Below, piece after piece: positions 1 to 8,763 of a stretch of DNA of 64,000 bases (position 1 is the stretch's first letter; each line of letters opens with the position of its first letter). A model generated the notes under the pieces. The model was not told where the DNA came from. It searched no databases and was given only the letters and a program-made list of their open reading frames with translations. Position numbers and translations under genes: made by a program. Source of the DNA: Diaphorobacter ruginosibacter (GTDB lineage: Bacteria; Pseudomonadota; Gammaproteobacteria; Burkholderiales; Burkholderiaceae_C); the NCBI RefSeq assembly GCF_014395975.1, contig NZ_CP060714.1:4991001-5055000 (forward strand). Direction: 5' to 3'.

Positions 1-28
1 AACAAATGTGAGGTGCGTGCGGGGATTG

Positions 29-781
29 TCAGTTGCCCGAAGACGCGTGGGTCCGGCGCATCTGCCCGAACACGGCGAACTCCCAACTGCGCATGCCCAG
101 CACCAGCGTGTAGCCCTCCAGCTCGCGCGGTGGCAGTTTCTGGTCGGCCAGGTGCTGCTGCGAGAAGTCCTGCGCGATGCGTTGCAGGCGCTCGTTGAAG
201 GCCGGTGCCACGGCACGGCTGATCGAGCCATGCACAAGCAGCATGCCCTCGCCCGGACCATCGAAGCTGCCCGAGAAATAGTCGAGCAACGCGTTCTCGC
301 GGAAGAAGTCCATCACCGCTCCATGCGGTCGCCAGCGGAACGTCTTGGCCAGCTTGAGCCGGTAGCGGTTGAGTGGCCGCAGCTCGATGATGCCGATGCG
401 GTCGAGTTGCGCCAGGTACTTCACGCCCTCGGCCTCGGTGAGGCGGTAGGTGGTGGTGATCTGCTCCAGTGTCCATTGGCTGAGCACGCAGATCGCCATC
501 AGCAGCAGCTTCTTGTCGGCCACCACCGCGCGCTCCTGTTCGGCCGTGAGCTCCTTGAGCAGCGGCTGGCTCTCGGCCACGCGCCGCGCGAGGTCGGCGA
601 AGTCGATGCGCAGCGCGCGGCATATCGTATCGATGCGCGACAGGGGCATGTCCCCCTTGGCCAGCATGCGCTTGATGCTGGATTCGGCCATGCCCAGCTG
701 TTCCGCCAGGTCGGCATAGGTCATCTGGGCGGCCTTGAGCTCTTTTTTCAGAGCGGTGATGAGATCGGCGGTGGTGCTCAT
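29..781 (-). CDS. XRE-type helix-turn-helix transcriptional regulator
   Basis: This 250-residue protein has an N-terminal Cro/XRE-like helix-turn-helix at about residues 22-41 (YADLAEQLGMAESSIKRML), followed by a roughly 180-residue region with no domain I recognise. It contains a second HTH-like stretch around TLEQITTTYRLTEAEGVKYLAQL that looks like a winged helix. The family binds DNA, usually as dimers, often with autoregulation. An inverted repeat, GGTAT-N9-ATACC, lies directly upstream of the start codon (783-801), and a related site lies 3 kb away near 3792-3812. It is divergent from the ceramidase-like gene. The effector and true targets are unknown. Confidence 0.85.
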   Translation of the reverse strand: MSTTADLITALKKELKAAQMTYADLAEQLGMAESSIKRMLAKGDMPLSRIDTICRALRIDFADLARRVAESQPLLKELTAEQERAVVADKKLLLMAICVLSQWTLEQITTTYRLTEAEGVKYLAQLDRIGIIELRPLNRYRLKLAKTFRWRPHGAVMDFFRENALLDYFSGSFDGPGEGMLLVHGSISRAVAPAFNERLQRIAQDFSQQHLADQKLPPRELEGYTLVLGMRSWEFAVFGQMRRTHASSGN

Positions 782-782
782 G

Positions 783-801
783 GGTATCGATTATCTATAC
801 C
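783..801. promoter_or_regulatory. Inverted repeat GGTATCG-N5-CTATACC, candidate autoregulatory operator
   Basis: The sequence GGTATCGATTATCTATACC lies immediately upstream of the HTH gene start (781) and in the divergent region with the ceramidase-like gene. GGTAT and ATACC form the arms. The complement of 3793-3811 (GGTATCGCTATTCGATACT) matches it at 14 of 19 positions with the same spacing. Binding by the HTH protein is inferred, not shown. Confidence 0.45.
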
Positions 802-902
802 GTGAGTGCTGCCCGCCAAGCCCGGTGCAGACAATCGATGCCGCAGGGGCCCATGGTTTGCAGACTTGGGGATATCGTCATCCTTTCGTGGAGCACCACA
901 CC

Positions 903-1709
903 ATGCAGCTCATCTTCGCTTCCCGCCGCACGGCCTCCCGGCGCGCGGTTGTGCGCCGGCGCACCGCCATCATCGTCGGTACGGCCTGCGCGCTGTGGCT
1001 TGTGCTGTCCCTGCTCGGCCCCTTCGTGGCGCAGCCGGCCGGTTATCACGGCTTTGCAGACCAGCGCGCATGGGGTGCGATACCGCATGCGCTCGACGTG
1101 CTCAGCAACCTGGGGTTCCTGGTCGCAGCCCTCGCGGGCGGGGGGCTGCTGGCGCGGCTGCCGAGCCATGAAACGACGCGGGCGGCACGCTCCATGGCCG
1201 CCGTCTTCTTCATCGGGCTGGCCTGTTCGTTTGCGGGGTCGAGCTTCTATCACTGGCATCCCGACGACGCATCGCTGGCCTGGGATCGCCTTGCGATGTG
1301 CGTGCCGTTCGCCGGCATGCTGGGGCTTGCGGCGCAGCAGGCCTGCGGCGACGATGCGGCGTGGCCTGCCTGCATCGCCATGCTGGCGAGCGCGGTGGCG
1401 GCCGTGCTGCTGTGGCAGCACTCGGGCAACATGCTGTCCTGGGCTCTGGCGCAGGGCGGCGGCATGCTGGTGCTGCTGTGGCTGGCGGCGCGACGCCGCC
1501 GCGAGGGTGGCCTGCAGATCCGCCTTGGGTGGGTGATCGCGCTCTATGCCGTGGCCAAATGCTTCGAGCTGGCCGATGCGCAGGTTTTCGCCTGGAGCGA
1601 TGGATTCATCTCCGGTCACAGCCTCAAGCACCTGTTCGCCGCGGCGGCTGCGCTGCCGGTGCTGCATGCCCTGGCGGCGCTGCGCGAGCGCTCTGCGACG
1701 TGGCTGTGA
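903..1709 (+). CDS. Alkaline ceramidase-like integral membrane hydrolase
   Basis: This 268-residue, multi-helix membrane protein belongs to the ceramidase/Per1-like superfamily of metal-dependent lipid amide hydrolases. Visible family signatures are FADQR and a SNLGF motif early on, a GSSFYHWHPDD...WDRLAM block in the middle, and SGHSLKHL near the C-terminus. These supply the Ser, Asp and His residues expected to bind zinc. The frame is open upstream to 735, but that extension overlaps the divergent HTH gene. I chose ATG 903 because the downstream sequence begins with a basic cap followed by the first membrane helix. The substrate in this bacterium is not evident. It precedes the LplT-PlsC fusion by 109 bases, so a role in membrane lipid turnover is a reasonable guess. 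Confidence 0.75.
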   Translation: MQLIFASRRTASRRAVVRRRTAIIVGTACALWLVLSLLGPFVAQPAGYHGFADQRAWGAIPHALDVLSNLGFLVAALAGGGLLARLPSHETTRAARSMAAVFFIGLACSFAGSSFYHWHPDDASLAWDRLAMCVPFAGMLGLAAQQACGDDAAWPACIAMLASAVAAVLLWQHSGNMLSWALAQGGGMLVLLWLAARRRREGGLQIRLGWVIALYAVAKCFELADAQVFAWSDGFISGHSLKHLFAAAAALPVLHALAALRERSATWL

Positions 1710-1818
1710 CACGATCGGGGAGAGGGAGGGCCTGCATGAGATACGTGCACAATGGCTGCCAGCCAGGCCCTGCGCGAGCCCACGCCAAGAAAGACAAAAC
1801 CGGGAAAGCCAAGACACC

Positions 1819-3765
1819 ATGAATCCATCGCAAGTTGAGCAGGACATTGCGGGCGCCCCCGCGCACGAGCCGCATCCCAATCAGTTCGCGCTGCTCAGGC
1901 AGCGGCGCTTTGCCCCGTTCTTCTGGACGCAGTTCGCGGGCGCGGCCAACGACAATCTCTTCAAGTTCGCCTTCACGGTGATGGTCACCTACCAGCTCAG
2001 CGTGCAATGGCTGCAGCCCGCGATGGCCGGCCTCGTGATCGGGGCGCTGTTCATCCTGCCGTTCCTGCTGTTCTCGGCAACGGCGGGACAGATCACCGAC
2101 AAGCTGGAGAAGACCCGCATCATCCGCTTCGTGAAGGACTTCGAGATCGTGGTGATGCTCATCGCGGCCGCAGGCTTCGTCATGGGCAATGCGGCCATCC
2201 TGCTGGCCTGCGTGTTCCTGATGGGGCTCCATTCCACGCTGTTCGGGCCGGTGAAATTCGCGTACCTGCCGCAGGCGCTGAGCGAGCGCGAGCTCACCGG
2301 CGGCAACGGCATGGTGGAGATGGGAACCTTCGTCGCGATCCTGCTGGGCAACGTGGCGGGCGGCCTGCTGGTGGCAATGCCGGAGATCGGCCATACCGCC
2401 GTGGCGGTGGTGTGTGTGGCGCTCGCGGTGCTTGGACGCGTGGTGGCGCAATGGATTCCCAAGGCGCCCGCCACCGATCCCCACCTCGTGGTGAACTGGA
2501 ATCCGATTTCGGAGACCTGGCGCAATCTCCGCCTTGCGCACGGCAACATCGTGGTGTTCCGCTCGCTGCTCGGCATCAGCTGGATGTGGTTCTTCGGCGC
2601 GGTGTTCCTGAGCCAGTTCCCGAGCTTCGCCAAGGAGGTGCTTCACGGCAACGAGCAGGTGGCCTCGCTGCTGCTCGTGGTGTTCTCGGTTGGCATCGGC
2701 GTGGGTTCGCTGCTGTGCGAGGTGCTCTCGCGCAGGCAGGTGGAGATCGGCCTGGTGCCGCTCGGCGCGATCGGCATGAGCGTGTTCGCGATCGATCTGT
2801 ACTTTGCCTCGCGCGGGCTGCAGGCCTATGCGTCGCCACTGGGCGCCGTCGAGTTCCTGCGGGAGCCTGCCCACTGGCGCGTGATGCTCGACCTGCTGCT
2901 GCTCAGCCTGTTCGCGGGCCTGTACAGCGTGCCCATGTACGCGCTGATCCAGCTGCGCAGCCAGCCCACGCACCGCGCACGCATCATCGCCGCCAACAAC
3001 ATCCTGAACGCACTGTTCATGATCGCCAGTTCGGTGATGGCCGGAGCGCTGCTCGCGGCCCAATTCACGGTGCCGCAGATCTTCCTGTTCACCGGTATCG
3101 CGAATGCCGTCGTGGCGTTCTACATCTTCATGCTGGTGCCCGAGTACCTGCTGCGCTTCTATGCCTGGGTGCTCTCGCGCATCATCTACCGCTTCAAGGT
3201 GCGCGGCGACGAGCACATTCCGTCGCAGGGCGCGGCGATCCTGGCATGCAACCACGTGAGTTTCGTGGACGCCGTGCTGCTGATGGCCGCGAGCCCCCGT
3301 CCGATCTACTTCATCATGGACCACCGCATCTTCCGCGTGCCGGTGCTCGGCTGGATCTTCAGGCTGGCCAAGGCCATTCCCGTCGCCTCGCAGAAGGAGG
3401 ACCCGGCCACCTACGAGGCCGCATTCGAGCAGGCTGCGAAAGTGCTGCGCGAGGGCGACCTGCTGGCCATCTTCCCCGAAGGCGGCATCACGCGCGATGG
3501 CACGCTGCAGGAGTTCAAGGGCGGCATCATGAAGATCATCGAGCGCGCACGGGCCGACGGCGTGGAGGCGCCCGTGGTGCCGATGGCGCTGACCAACCTG
3601 TGGGGATCGTTCTTCAGCCGCATCGAGCAGGGCGGAGCCATGGTGCGTCCGTTCCGCCGCGGCATGCTCAATCGCGTGGGTCTGAACGTGGGCGTGCCGA
3701 TGAAGGCAGAGACCGTGCAGCCCGCGCTGCTGCGCGAGCGCGTGCAGGCACTGCTCGAACCATGA
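1819..3765 (+). CDS. MFS (LplT-like) transporter fused to a PlsC acyltransferase
   Basis: This 648-residue protein has two domains. Residues about 30-440 form a 12-helix major facilitator domain resembling the lysophospholipid flippase LplT (NDNLFKFA near the start). Residues about 460-640 form a PlsC/1-acylglycerol-3-phosphate acyltransferase domain. The catalytic HxxxxD is H479-V-S-F-V-D484, and the FPEGGITRDG motif is the substrate-binding block. Known Aas/LplT systems flip lyso-phospholipid inward and re-acylate it. This protein carries the flippase and acyltransferase parts but lacks the C-terminal acyl-ACP synthetase (AMP-binding) domain found in longer fusions, so it presumably uses acyl-ACP or acyl-CoA made elsewhere. 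Start ATG 1819 gives a normal soluble N-terminus before helix 1. Confidence 0.85.
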   Translation: MNPSQVEQDIAGAPAHEPHPNQFALLRQRRFAPFFWTQFAGAANDNLFKFAFTVMVTYQLSVQWLQPAMAGLVIGALFILPFLLFSATAGQITDKLEKTRIIRFVKDFEIVVMLIAAAGFVMGNAAILLACVFLMGLHSTLFGPVKFAYLPQALSERELTGGNGMVEMGTFVAILLGNVAGGLLVAMPEIGHTAVAVVCVALAVLGRVVAQWIPKAPATDPHLVVNWNPISETWRNLRLAHGNIVVFRSLLGISWMWFFGAVFLSQFPSFAKEVLHGNEQVASLLLVVFSVGIGVGSLLCEVLSRRQVEIGLVPLGAIGMSVFAIDLYFASRGLQAYASPLGAVEFLREPAHWRVMLDLLLLSLFAGLYSVPMYALIQLRSQPTHRARIIAANNILNALFMIASSVMAGALLAAQFTVPQIFLFTGIANAVVAFYIFMLVPEYLLRFYAWVLSRIIYRFKVRGDEHIPSQGAAILACNHVSFVDAVLLMAASPRPIYFIMDHRIFRVPVLGWIFRLAKAIPVASQKEDPATYEAAFEQAAKVLREGDLLAIFPEGGITRDGTLQEFKGGIMKIIERARADGVEAPVVPMALTNLWGSFFSRIEQGGAMVRPFRRGMLNRVGLNVGVPMKAETVQPALLRERVQALLEP

Positions 3766-3779
3766 TGCGGTCCGGTGGG

Positions 3780-3824
3780 TTGAACCACGAAAAGTATCGA
3801 ATAGCGATACCTTAAGTGGTTCAA
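3780..3824. promoter_or_regulatory. 45-bp nested palindrome between the acyltransferase and yiaA-like genes
   Basis: Outer arms TTGAACCAC (3780-3788) and GTGGTTCAA (3816-3824) are perfect complements. Inner arms GTATCG (3794-3799) and CGATAC (3805-3810) are nested about the same centre. The inner part resembles the site in front of the HTH gene at 783-801. No T-run follows, so it is more likely an operator or mRNA structure than an intrinsic terminator. Confidence 0.5.
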
Positions 3825-3916
3825 TGGCAAACTCGTCATCGAATTCGATGCTGGTTGGGGGCGCGGGAGCATCATCCGTTCCGTGTTCAACAACCAGCCT
3901 TCGGGCTACCACTGAC

Positions 3917-4399
3917 ATGGCTTCCAACTCCATCATCGTCCAGCGTGATACACGTGCATGGCAAATTCAGGTCTGGGTTTCGTTCGGCATTGCGGCTTTC
4001 CTCTGCGCCACCGGTCTCGCCTATCTGCCGGGCCAGCCGCTGGAGCAGGTGTTCATGGTGATGGGATATGTGTTCTGCCTTTCCGCCACCTTCGTTCTGG
4101 CGAAGTTCGTGCGGGACCGCGAAAGCGCGCAGCGCCGCGATGCAGGCGATACACCGATGTGGCGTCTCGTGGTGTGGGGCGGCTTCGCGATCGCCATGGG
4201 CCTGACGGGCTGGGGTCTGCTGAACATGGAGATCAACGTCACCTACAAGGCCTACCTTGGCGTGAGCTGGCTCTACCTGATCACCACCGCGTTCACGCTG
4301 GCCAAGATGCTGCGCGACCGCCAGGAAGCCGATGTGGCCGAGGCCCGTATCCAGATGCGCCGCGAGGCCACCCAGACGGCAGCGGTGCAGCCGGAATGA
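3917..4399 (+). CDS. YiaA/YiaB-type inner membrane protein
   Basis: This is a 160-residue protein from ATG 3917 with about four membrane helices arranged as two similar hairpins, the pattern of the YiaA/YiaB domain. The first pair is around WVSFGIAAFLCATGLAYLP and VMGYVFCLSATFVLAK, the second around WGGFAIAMGLTGWGLLNM and GVSWLYLITTAFTLAK. The paired FVLAK(F/M)xRD ends show the internal duplication directly. The C-terminus is a charged cytoplasmic tail. The function of this family is unknown. An in-frame ATG at 3824 would add 31 low-complexity residues and would lie at the edge of the 45-bp palindrome, so I prefer 3917, though neither start has a clear ribosome-binding site. Confidence 0.75.
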   Translation: MASNSIIVQRDTRAWQIQVWVSFGIAAFLCATGLAYLPGQPLEQVFMVMGYVFCLSATFVLAKFVRDRESAQRRDAGDTPMWRLVVWGGFAIAMGLTGWGLLNMEINVTYKAYLGVSWLYLITTAFTLAKMLRDRQEADVAEARIQMRREATQTAAVQPE

Positions 4400-4479
4400 T
4401 CCAGGCCTGACCTCCTTCACCCTCGAGTCGATTATTTGAAACTGCAGCGCGATCGACGCGCTGCTTCGGGAGAAAAGAA

Positions 4480-4944
4480 ATGCGTACCTCCATTCGTCAA
4501 GTGCTTGCCCGATTCACGCTGGCGGCCGGTGTTCTGGCTGCCGCGGCCCTGCCGGTCCAGGCACGGGCGCAGAGCGATGCCTCGCTGGCGCTCTCGATGA
4601 TGCCCGTGGCATCCGTCATCGTCGGTGTCGGCGCCAGTGGCGCGGCCGCTGGTGCGGTGGTGGCGATTCCGGTGGCGCTGTCGGTCGGTGGCGCCACGCT
4701 GGTGGTGAAGGCCGTGGAGGCTTCCGCGATCGGCACCGTCTATCTGCTGGAGCGTGCATCGGACGGCGCGCAGGCCAGCATCGAAGTGGCCGGCAAGGGC
4801 TCGCGTGCCGTGGTGCACGGCGTGGGCACTGCCGTGGAGTGCAGCCTGGTGACCGGCGGCGTGGTGCTGTCCGTGGCCGGCGCGGTGATCGCCTTCATCC
4901 CCGATGCGATCGGCCAGGCGCTGCTCTACAACGAACGTCTGTGA
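4480..4944 (+). CDS. Small secreted or membrane-associated protein of unknown function
   Basis: This 154-residue protein begins with a clear signal peptide (basic MRTSIRQ, hydrophobic core, probable cleavage after VQARA). It then has Gly/Ala-rich hydrophobic stretches, for example residues about 43-76 and near the C-terminus, that could form membrane hairpins. No catalytic motif is recognisable. It sits 19 bases before the DUF2145 gene, so the two are probably co-transcribed and may work together in the envelope. A GGGAG-like site precedes the ATG by about eight bases. I do not recognise the family. Confidence 0.7.
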   Translation: MRTSIRQVLARFTLAAGVLAAAALPVQARAQSDASLALSMMPVASVIVGVGASGAAAGAVVAIPVALSVGGATLVVKAVEASAIGTVYLLERASDGAQASIEVAGKGSRAVVHGVGTAVECSLVTGGVVLSVAGAVIAFIPDAIGQALLYNERL

Positions 4945-4963
4945 TCCCCGGGAGCGCAACGCC

Positions 4964-5776
4964 ATGACGACGAAGACATCGAAGGTATCGAAGGCATCCC
5001 TGCTGCTCGCCCTTGCGGCGACGGCCCTCGCCGCGACGGGCGCGGCCCATGCGGGCCGCTCCTGCGAGCAGAAGCCTCCCAACGTGCAGACCGTGAAGCA
5101 GGGCATGGCGCTGGCCGCGCAGACCGCCAAGGTGCTGGATGCGAGCGGCGCCAAGGTGGTGCTGCTGGGCCGCGCGGGGCAGGACCTGGGCAAGTACCGC
5201 CTGCGCTACTCGCACTTCGGCTGGGCCTACAAGACGCCCGAAGGAGCCTGGCGCGTCGACCACAAGCTCAACGAATGCGGCACGGCGGTGTCGCACCTGT
5301 ACCGCCAGGGCCTGGGGGAATTCTTCCTGGACGATCTCTTCCGCTACGAGGCCGTCTGGATGGTGCCCACGCCCGAGGTGCAGGAGCGCCTGCTGGCGGT
5401 GCTTGGCGACCGCGGCAAGCTGACGGCGCTGCACGAGCGCTCCTACAGCATGGTCAGCTACGTGTGGGGAACCAAGTACCAGCAGTCCAACCAGTGGGCG
5501 CTGGAGACACTGGCCGAGGCCATGGAGCCCGGCGTGCGCAACCGCGAGCAGGCGCAGGCCTGGCTCAAGTTCAAGGGCTATGAGCCGTCGGTGCTGAAGG
5601 TCGGAGCGCTCACGCGCCTGGGCGGCCGCATGACGGCGGCCAACATCGCGTTCGACGATCACCCCAACGAGAAGCGCTTCGCCGACCGGATCGAGACGGT
5701 GACGGTGGACTCGGTGATCGAATGGATGCCGCGCGCGCAGCTGGCCGGGCCCGCGCAGCAGATCCGCATGAACTGA
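4964..5776 (+). CDS. DUF2145 family exported protein
   Basis: This 270-residue protein has a Sec-type signal peptide (KTSKVSKASLLLALAATALA, cleavage near AAHA) and a mature part matching my memory of DUF2145. Landmarks are the CEQKPPNVQTV start of the mature region, RYSHFGWAYK, a conserved NECGT segment and the LFRYEAVWMVPTPE block. The His/Cys and papain-like pattern suggests an NlpC/P60-like fold, but that is inference and no activity is established. It follows the small exported protein gene by 19 bases and is convergent with the GGDEF gene downstream. Start ATG 4964 follows a GGGAGCG site. Confidence 0.75.
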   Translation: MTTKTSKVSKASLLLALAATALAATGAAHAGRSCEQKPPNVQTVKQGMALAAQTAKVLDASGAKVVLLGRAGQDLGKYRLRYSHFGWAYKTPEGAWRVDHKLNECGTAVSHLYRQGLGEFFLDDLFRYEAVWMVPTPEVQERLLAVLGDRGKLTALHERSYSMVSYVWGTKYQQSNQWALETLAEAMEPGVRNREQAQAWLKFKGYEPSVLKVGALTRLGGRMTAANIAFDDHPNEKRFADRIETVTVDSVIEWMPRAQLAGPAQQIRMN

Positions 5777-5818
5777 TCCTCTTGGCCCGTGTGTCGCCGG
5801 TGCGCCTTGCCGCCGTGG

Positions 5819-7264
5819 TCAGGCGGCGGCGAAGGCGCGGGTCACCACGCGGTTGCGACCCGTTCCCTTGGCCTCGTACAGGGCGTAGTCGGCCTCCTTG
5901 AGCCATTGCTCGATGCGCTCGTGGCCGGGCGGCGCATTCTGGTGCACCATGCCGATGCTGGCCGTGATGTGCAGCTGCAGGTCGTCGCTGAAGGTGAAGA
6001 GCTCGCGGCGCGTGGCCTCGCAGAGGCGCTCGGCCACCTCGCGGGCCTCGGCGTGCGAGACGTTGGGCAGCAGCACCGCGAATTCCTCGCCGCCCATGCG
6101 GCCCAGCAGGTCGGCGGGCCCGAGCTGCTGCTGCACGAGCCGGGTGAAGCCGCGCAGCAGTTCGTCCCCGGCGGCATGTCCGTAGGTGTCGTTGACGCTC
6201 TTGAAGTTGTCCAGGTCGATCATCAGCACGGCGGCCGGCCGCCGCTCGCTCGCCAGGCGCTGGAGCCAGTGGGCGCATTGCTCGAGGAAGGTGTTGCGGC
6301 CCAGCACCCCGGTGAGCGCGTCGTGGCGTGCGGCATAGTTCAGCTTGTCCAGCAGCTCGTTGCGTACGGCCTGGAAGCTGGCCACCGCCAGGGGCCCCAG
6401 CGACAGCAGCGTGATGCCCAGGCGCAGCGAGACGGCATCCAGCATGTGGTCGGGCGTGTAGATGATGAGGCCGAGCGAGGCGGTGTACAGCTTGGTGATG
6501 CCCACGGCGAGGCACAGCAGCGCCGTGGAGAACAGCGAGTAGCGCAACGCGCACCAGATCAGCGCGGGAACGCCGAAGACGAGCGAGCCGGGGCCGCCCA
6601 GCAGCACGGCCGCCACCTCGCTGGTGACCAGTGCAGCCAGCGGCAGAAGATGCAGCAGGCCGCGATACCCGAGCCAGGAGCCCGGGCGTGCACGCCGGAT
6701 GGCCTCGAATGATGGCGCGCTCAGCACCACGGGCAGCATCAGCATGTTGCAGATCAGTGCGCCGGTGAACCACATCACGATGGCCTTGACCATGGAGCCG
6801 CCGAAGAGATACGGTGTCGCCATGCCGCCGAGCAGCGCCTCGCCCAGGGAGGACACGATGCAGCCGCACAGCAGGTACAGCGCGGAGAGCGTGCCGCGCA
6901 GCATCACCGTGTCGCGATCAAGGCGCTTGAGGAAGACCCAGCCGGCCAGGACGCCCGCCAGATTCGCCAGCGACAGCAGGAAGGCGGCCGCCATGCCGTC
7001 GCCCATCAGCAGCGAGGACGAGACGAAGGCCCCGCCGCCCCACAGCCATGTGCCGCGGTGGTATCCCAGGCTGGGGCGGCGCAGCAGCAGGCCCAGCATC
7101 AGGGCGTTCGCCGGCCAGAACGAGGCCAGGAATTCGACCGGGCGGCTCAGCGTGCCGATCACGCAGGCGATGAAGACCGCGATGCCCAGGGCCGCGGCAG
7201 CATACGCCTCGGATTGCGCCAACGGTGCCGAGGGGGGCTTGGAATGGAGGTCGGGCATGTCCAT
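5819..7264 (-). CDS. Diguanylate cyclase with MASE1-like membrane sensor
   Basis: This is a 481-residue protein. Residues about 20-310 form a polytopic sensor of roughly eight helices that resembles MASE1 (FWPANALMLGLLLR, then LANLAGVLAGW). Residues about 320-478 form a GGDEF domain with DLDNFKSVNDTYGHAAGDELL and an intact GGEEF signature in GRMGGEEFAVLLP. Active proteins of this family make cyclic di-GMP from two GTP at the inner membrane. The position five residues before GGEEF reads GPAD rather than RxxD, so the product-inhibition I-site is absent and the enzyme is probably not feedback-inhibited in the usual way. The signal sensed is unknown. Confidence 0.88.
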   Translation of the reverse strand: MDMPDLHSKPPSAPLAQSEAYAAAALGIAVFIACVIGTLSRPVEFLASFWPANALMLGLLLRRPSLGYHRGTWLWGGGAFVSSSLLMGDGMAAAFLLSLANLAGVLAGWVFLKRLDRDTVMLRGTLSALYLLCGCIVSSLGEALLGGMATPYLFGGSMVKAIVMWFTGALICNMLMLPVVLSAPSFEAIRRARPGSWLGYRGLLHLLPLAALVTSEVAAVLLGGPGSLVFGVPALIWCALRYSLFSTALLCLAVGITKLYTASLGLIIYTPDHMLDAVSLRLGITLLSLGPLAVASFQAVRNELLDKLNYAARHDALTGVLGRNTFLEQCAHWLQRLASERRPAAVLMIDLDNFKSVNDTYGHAAGDELLRGFTRLVQQQLGPADLLGRMGGEEFAVLLPNVSHAEAREVAERLCEATRRELFTFSDDLQLHITASIGMVHQNAPPGHERIEQWLKEADYALYEAKGTGRNRVVTRAFAAA

Positions 7265-7431
7265 GGCAGCGTGGAATCACAACGAAGGTGGTTGCTTCAT
7301 AGCTTACAACGGCTTGCCCGCAAAACCCATGTCAAGGATGCCGATCGAGGGTTTTCAGGAGGTGCTGATGGCATGGCGCTCCAAGAGGGCCGGCAGAGCG
7401 GGGAGCGGCCCCTGAGCCGAAACACGGGACG

Positions 7432-7461
7432 AAAAAAAAGGCCCGACGCATCGAGCCCTTT
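7432..7461 (-). terminator. Intrinsic terminator downstream of tgt
   Basis: Read on the minus strand, AAAGGGCTCGA (7461-7451) pairs with TCGGGCCTTT (7446-7437) with one bulge and one G-U pair around a four-base loop. It is followed by a run of eight T (7439-7432). It lies about 30 bases after the tgt stop codon. Confidence 0.8.
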
Positions 7462-7490
7462 CGGAGAAGAATCGACGGGGGAATCCGGGA

Positions 7491-8663
7491 TCACACCCCA
7501 CGGGCACGATCGGTCTTGAACTGTGCCCGGAACTGGGAGAAGGTGCCGGCCTCGAGCGAGGCGCGGATCTCGCTCATCAGGTTCAGGTAGTAGTGAAGGT
7601 TGTGGATGGTCGTCAGCATCGGGCCGAGCATTTCGCCGCAGCGATCCAGATGGTGCAGGTACGCCCGCGAGAAGCCTTCGCGGCCGCCGTCATCCCAGCT
7701 CACGCCGCTCGTGCCGGCGCAGGCATGGCAGGTGCAGGTGGTGTCGATGGGCCGGTGGTCGGTCTTGTGGCGCGCGTTGCGGATCTTCAGGTCGCCATGG
7801 CGCGTGAAGATCGTGCCGTTGCGCGCATTGCGCGTGGGCATGACGCAGTCGAACATGTCCACGCCGTCGGCCACGCCCTGCACCAGGTCCTCGGGCGTGC
7901 CCACGCCCATCAGGTAGCGCGGCTTGTGGGCCGGCAGCAGGTGCGGTGTGTGGGCCATGATGTCCAGCATCTCGTCCTTGGGCTCGCCGACCGAGACGCC
8001 GCCGACGGCGTAGCCGGGGAAGTCCATCTCCACCAGCGCCGCGAGCGACTCCTCGCGCAGGTTCTTGAACATGCCGCCCTGCACGATGCCGAACAGCGCA
8101 TTGGGATTTTCCAGGCGCTCGAATTCGTCCTTGGAGCGCCTGGCCCAGCGGCGGCTCATCTCCATGGACTTGCGCGCCTCGGCCTCGGTGGTCTTGTGGC
8201 CGTTGGTCTCGTAGGGCGTGCACTCGTCGAGCTGCATGACGATGTCCGAGTTCAGGATCGTCTGGATCTGCATGCTCACTTCGGGCGACATGAACAGCTT
8301 GTCGCCGTTCACCGGGCTCTGGAAATGCACGCCTTCCTCGGTGATCTTGCGCATCGCGCCGAGGCTCCAGACCTGGAAACCGCCCGAGTCGGTGAGGATG
8401 GGCTTGTTCCACTTCTCGAAGCCGTGCAGGCCGCCGAAGCTCTGCATGATGTCCAGGCCGGGGCGCATCCACAGGTGGAAGGTGTTGCCGAGGATGATCT
8501 GGGCTCCCATCTCCTCGAGGCTGCGCGGCATGACGCCCTTGACGGTGCCGTAGGTGCCCACGGGCATGAAGATGGGGGTCTGGACGACGCCGTGGTTGAG
8601 TGTGAGGCGGGCTCGGCGGGCGTGGCTTGTCGGGTCGGTTTTGAGGAGTTCGAACTGCAGCAT
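7491..8663 (-). CDS. tgt: Queuine tRNA-ribosyltransferase
   Basis: This 390-residue enzyme exchanges guanine-34 for preQ1 in the anticodon of GUN tRNAs, the first tRNA step of queuosine synthesis. Signatures visible are the TIM-barrel start (HGVVQTPIFMPVGTYGTVKG), the ILTDSGGFQ catalytic-aspartate motif, GIVQGG, DCVMPTRNARNG with the nucleophilic Asp, and the zinc site CTCHAC with a downstream His. Length fits the bacterial family. The frame is open to 8765, but the residues before MLQFELLKTD have no family character, so ATG 8663 is chosen. It stands alone here, followed by its own terminator and divergent from the universal stress gene. Confidence 0.95.
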   Translation of the reverse strand: MLQFELLKTDPTSHARRARLTLNHGVVQTPIFMPVGTYGTVKGVMPRSLEEMGAQIILGNTFHLWMRPGLDIMQSFGGLHGFEKWNKPILTDSGGFQVWSLGAMRKITEEGVHFQSPVNGDKLFMSPEVSMQIQTILNSDIVMQLDECTPYETNGHKTTEAEARKSMEMSRRWARRSKDEFERLENPNALFGIVQGGMFKNLREESLAALVEMDFPGYAVGGVSVGEPKDEMLDIMAHTPHLLPAHKPRYLMGVGTPEDLVQGVADGVDMFDCVMPTRNARNGTIFTRHGDLKIRNARHKTDHRPIDTTCTCHACAGTSGVSWDDGGREGFSRAYLHHLDRCGEMLGPMLTTIHNLHYYLNLMSEIRASLEAGTFSQFRAQFKTDRARGV

Positions 8664-8763
8664 GATGCCCCGATTGTCCCAGACTGCGAATACAGGATCT
8701 TTCGCAAGCGTATTTGGACGCCTACACTGGGGGCACTGACAACCCATGGTGAAGGGAAACGAC

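Noticed and set aside
3850..3898. GCTGGTTG and CAACCAGC as a regulatory hairpin before yiaA
   Set aside because: The arms are perfect, but the 33-base loop makes a functional structure doubtful. The 45-bp palindrome upstream is far stronger.
1624..3936. A 770-codon open frame on the minus strand opposite the LplT-PlsC gene
   Set aside because: The translation is rich in His, Arg and Gln with no domain. It is an expected antisense shadow of a high-GC gene, and the plus-strand protein has clear motifs.
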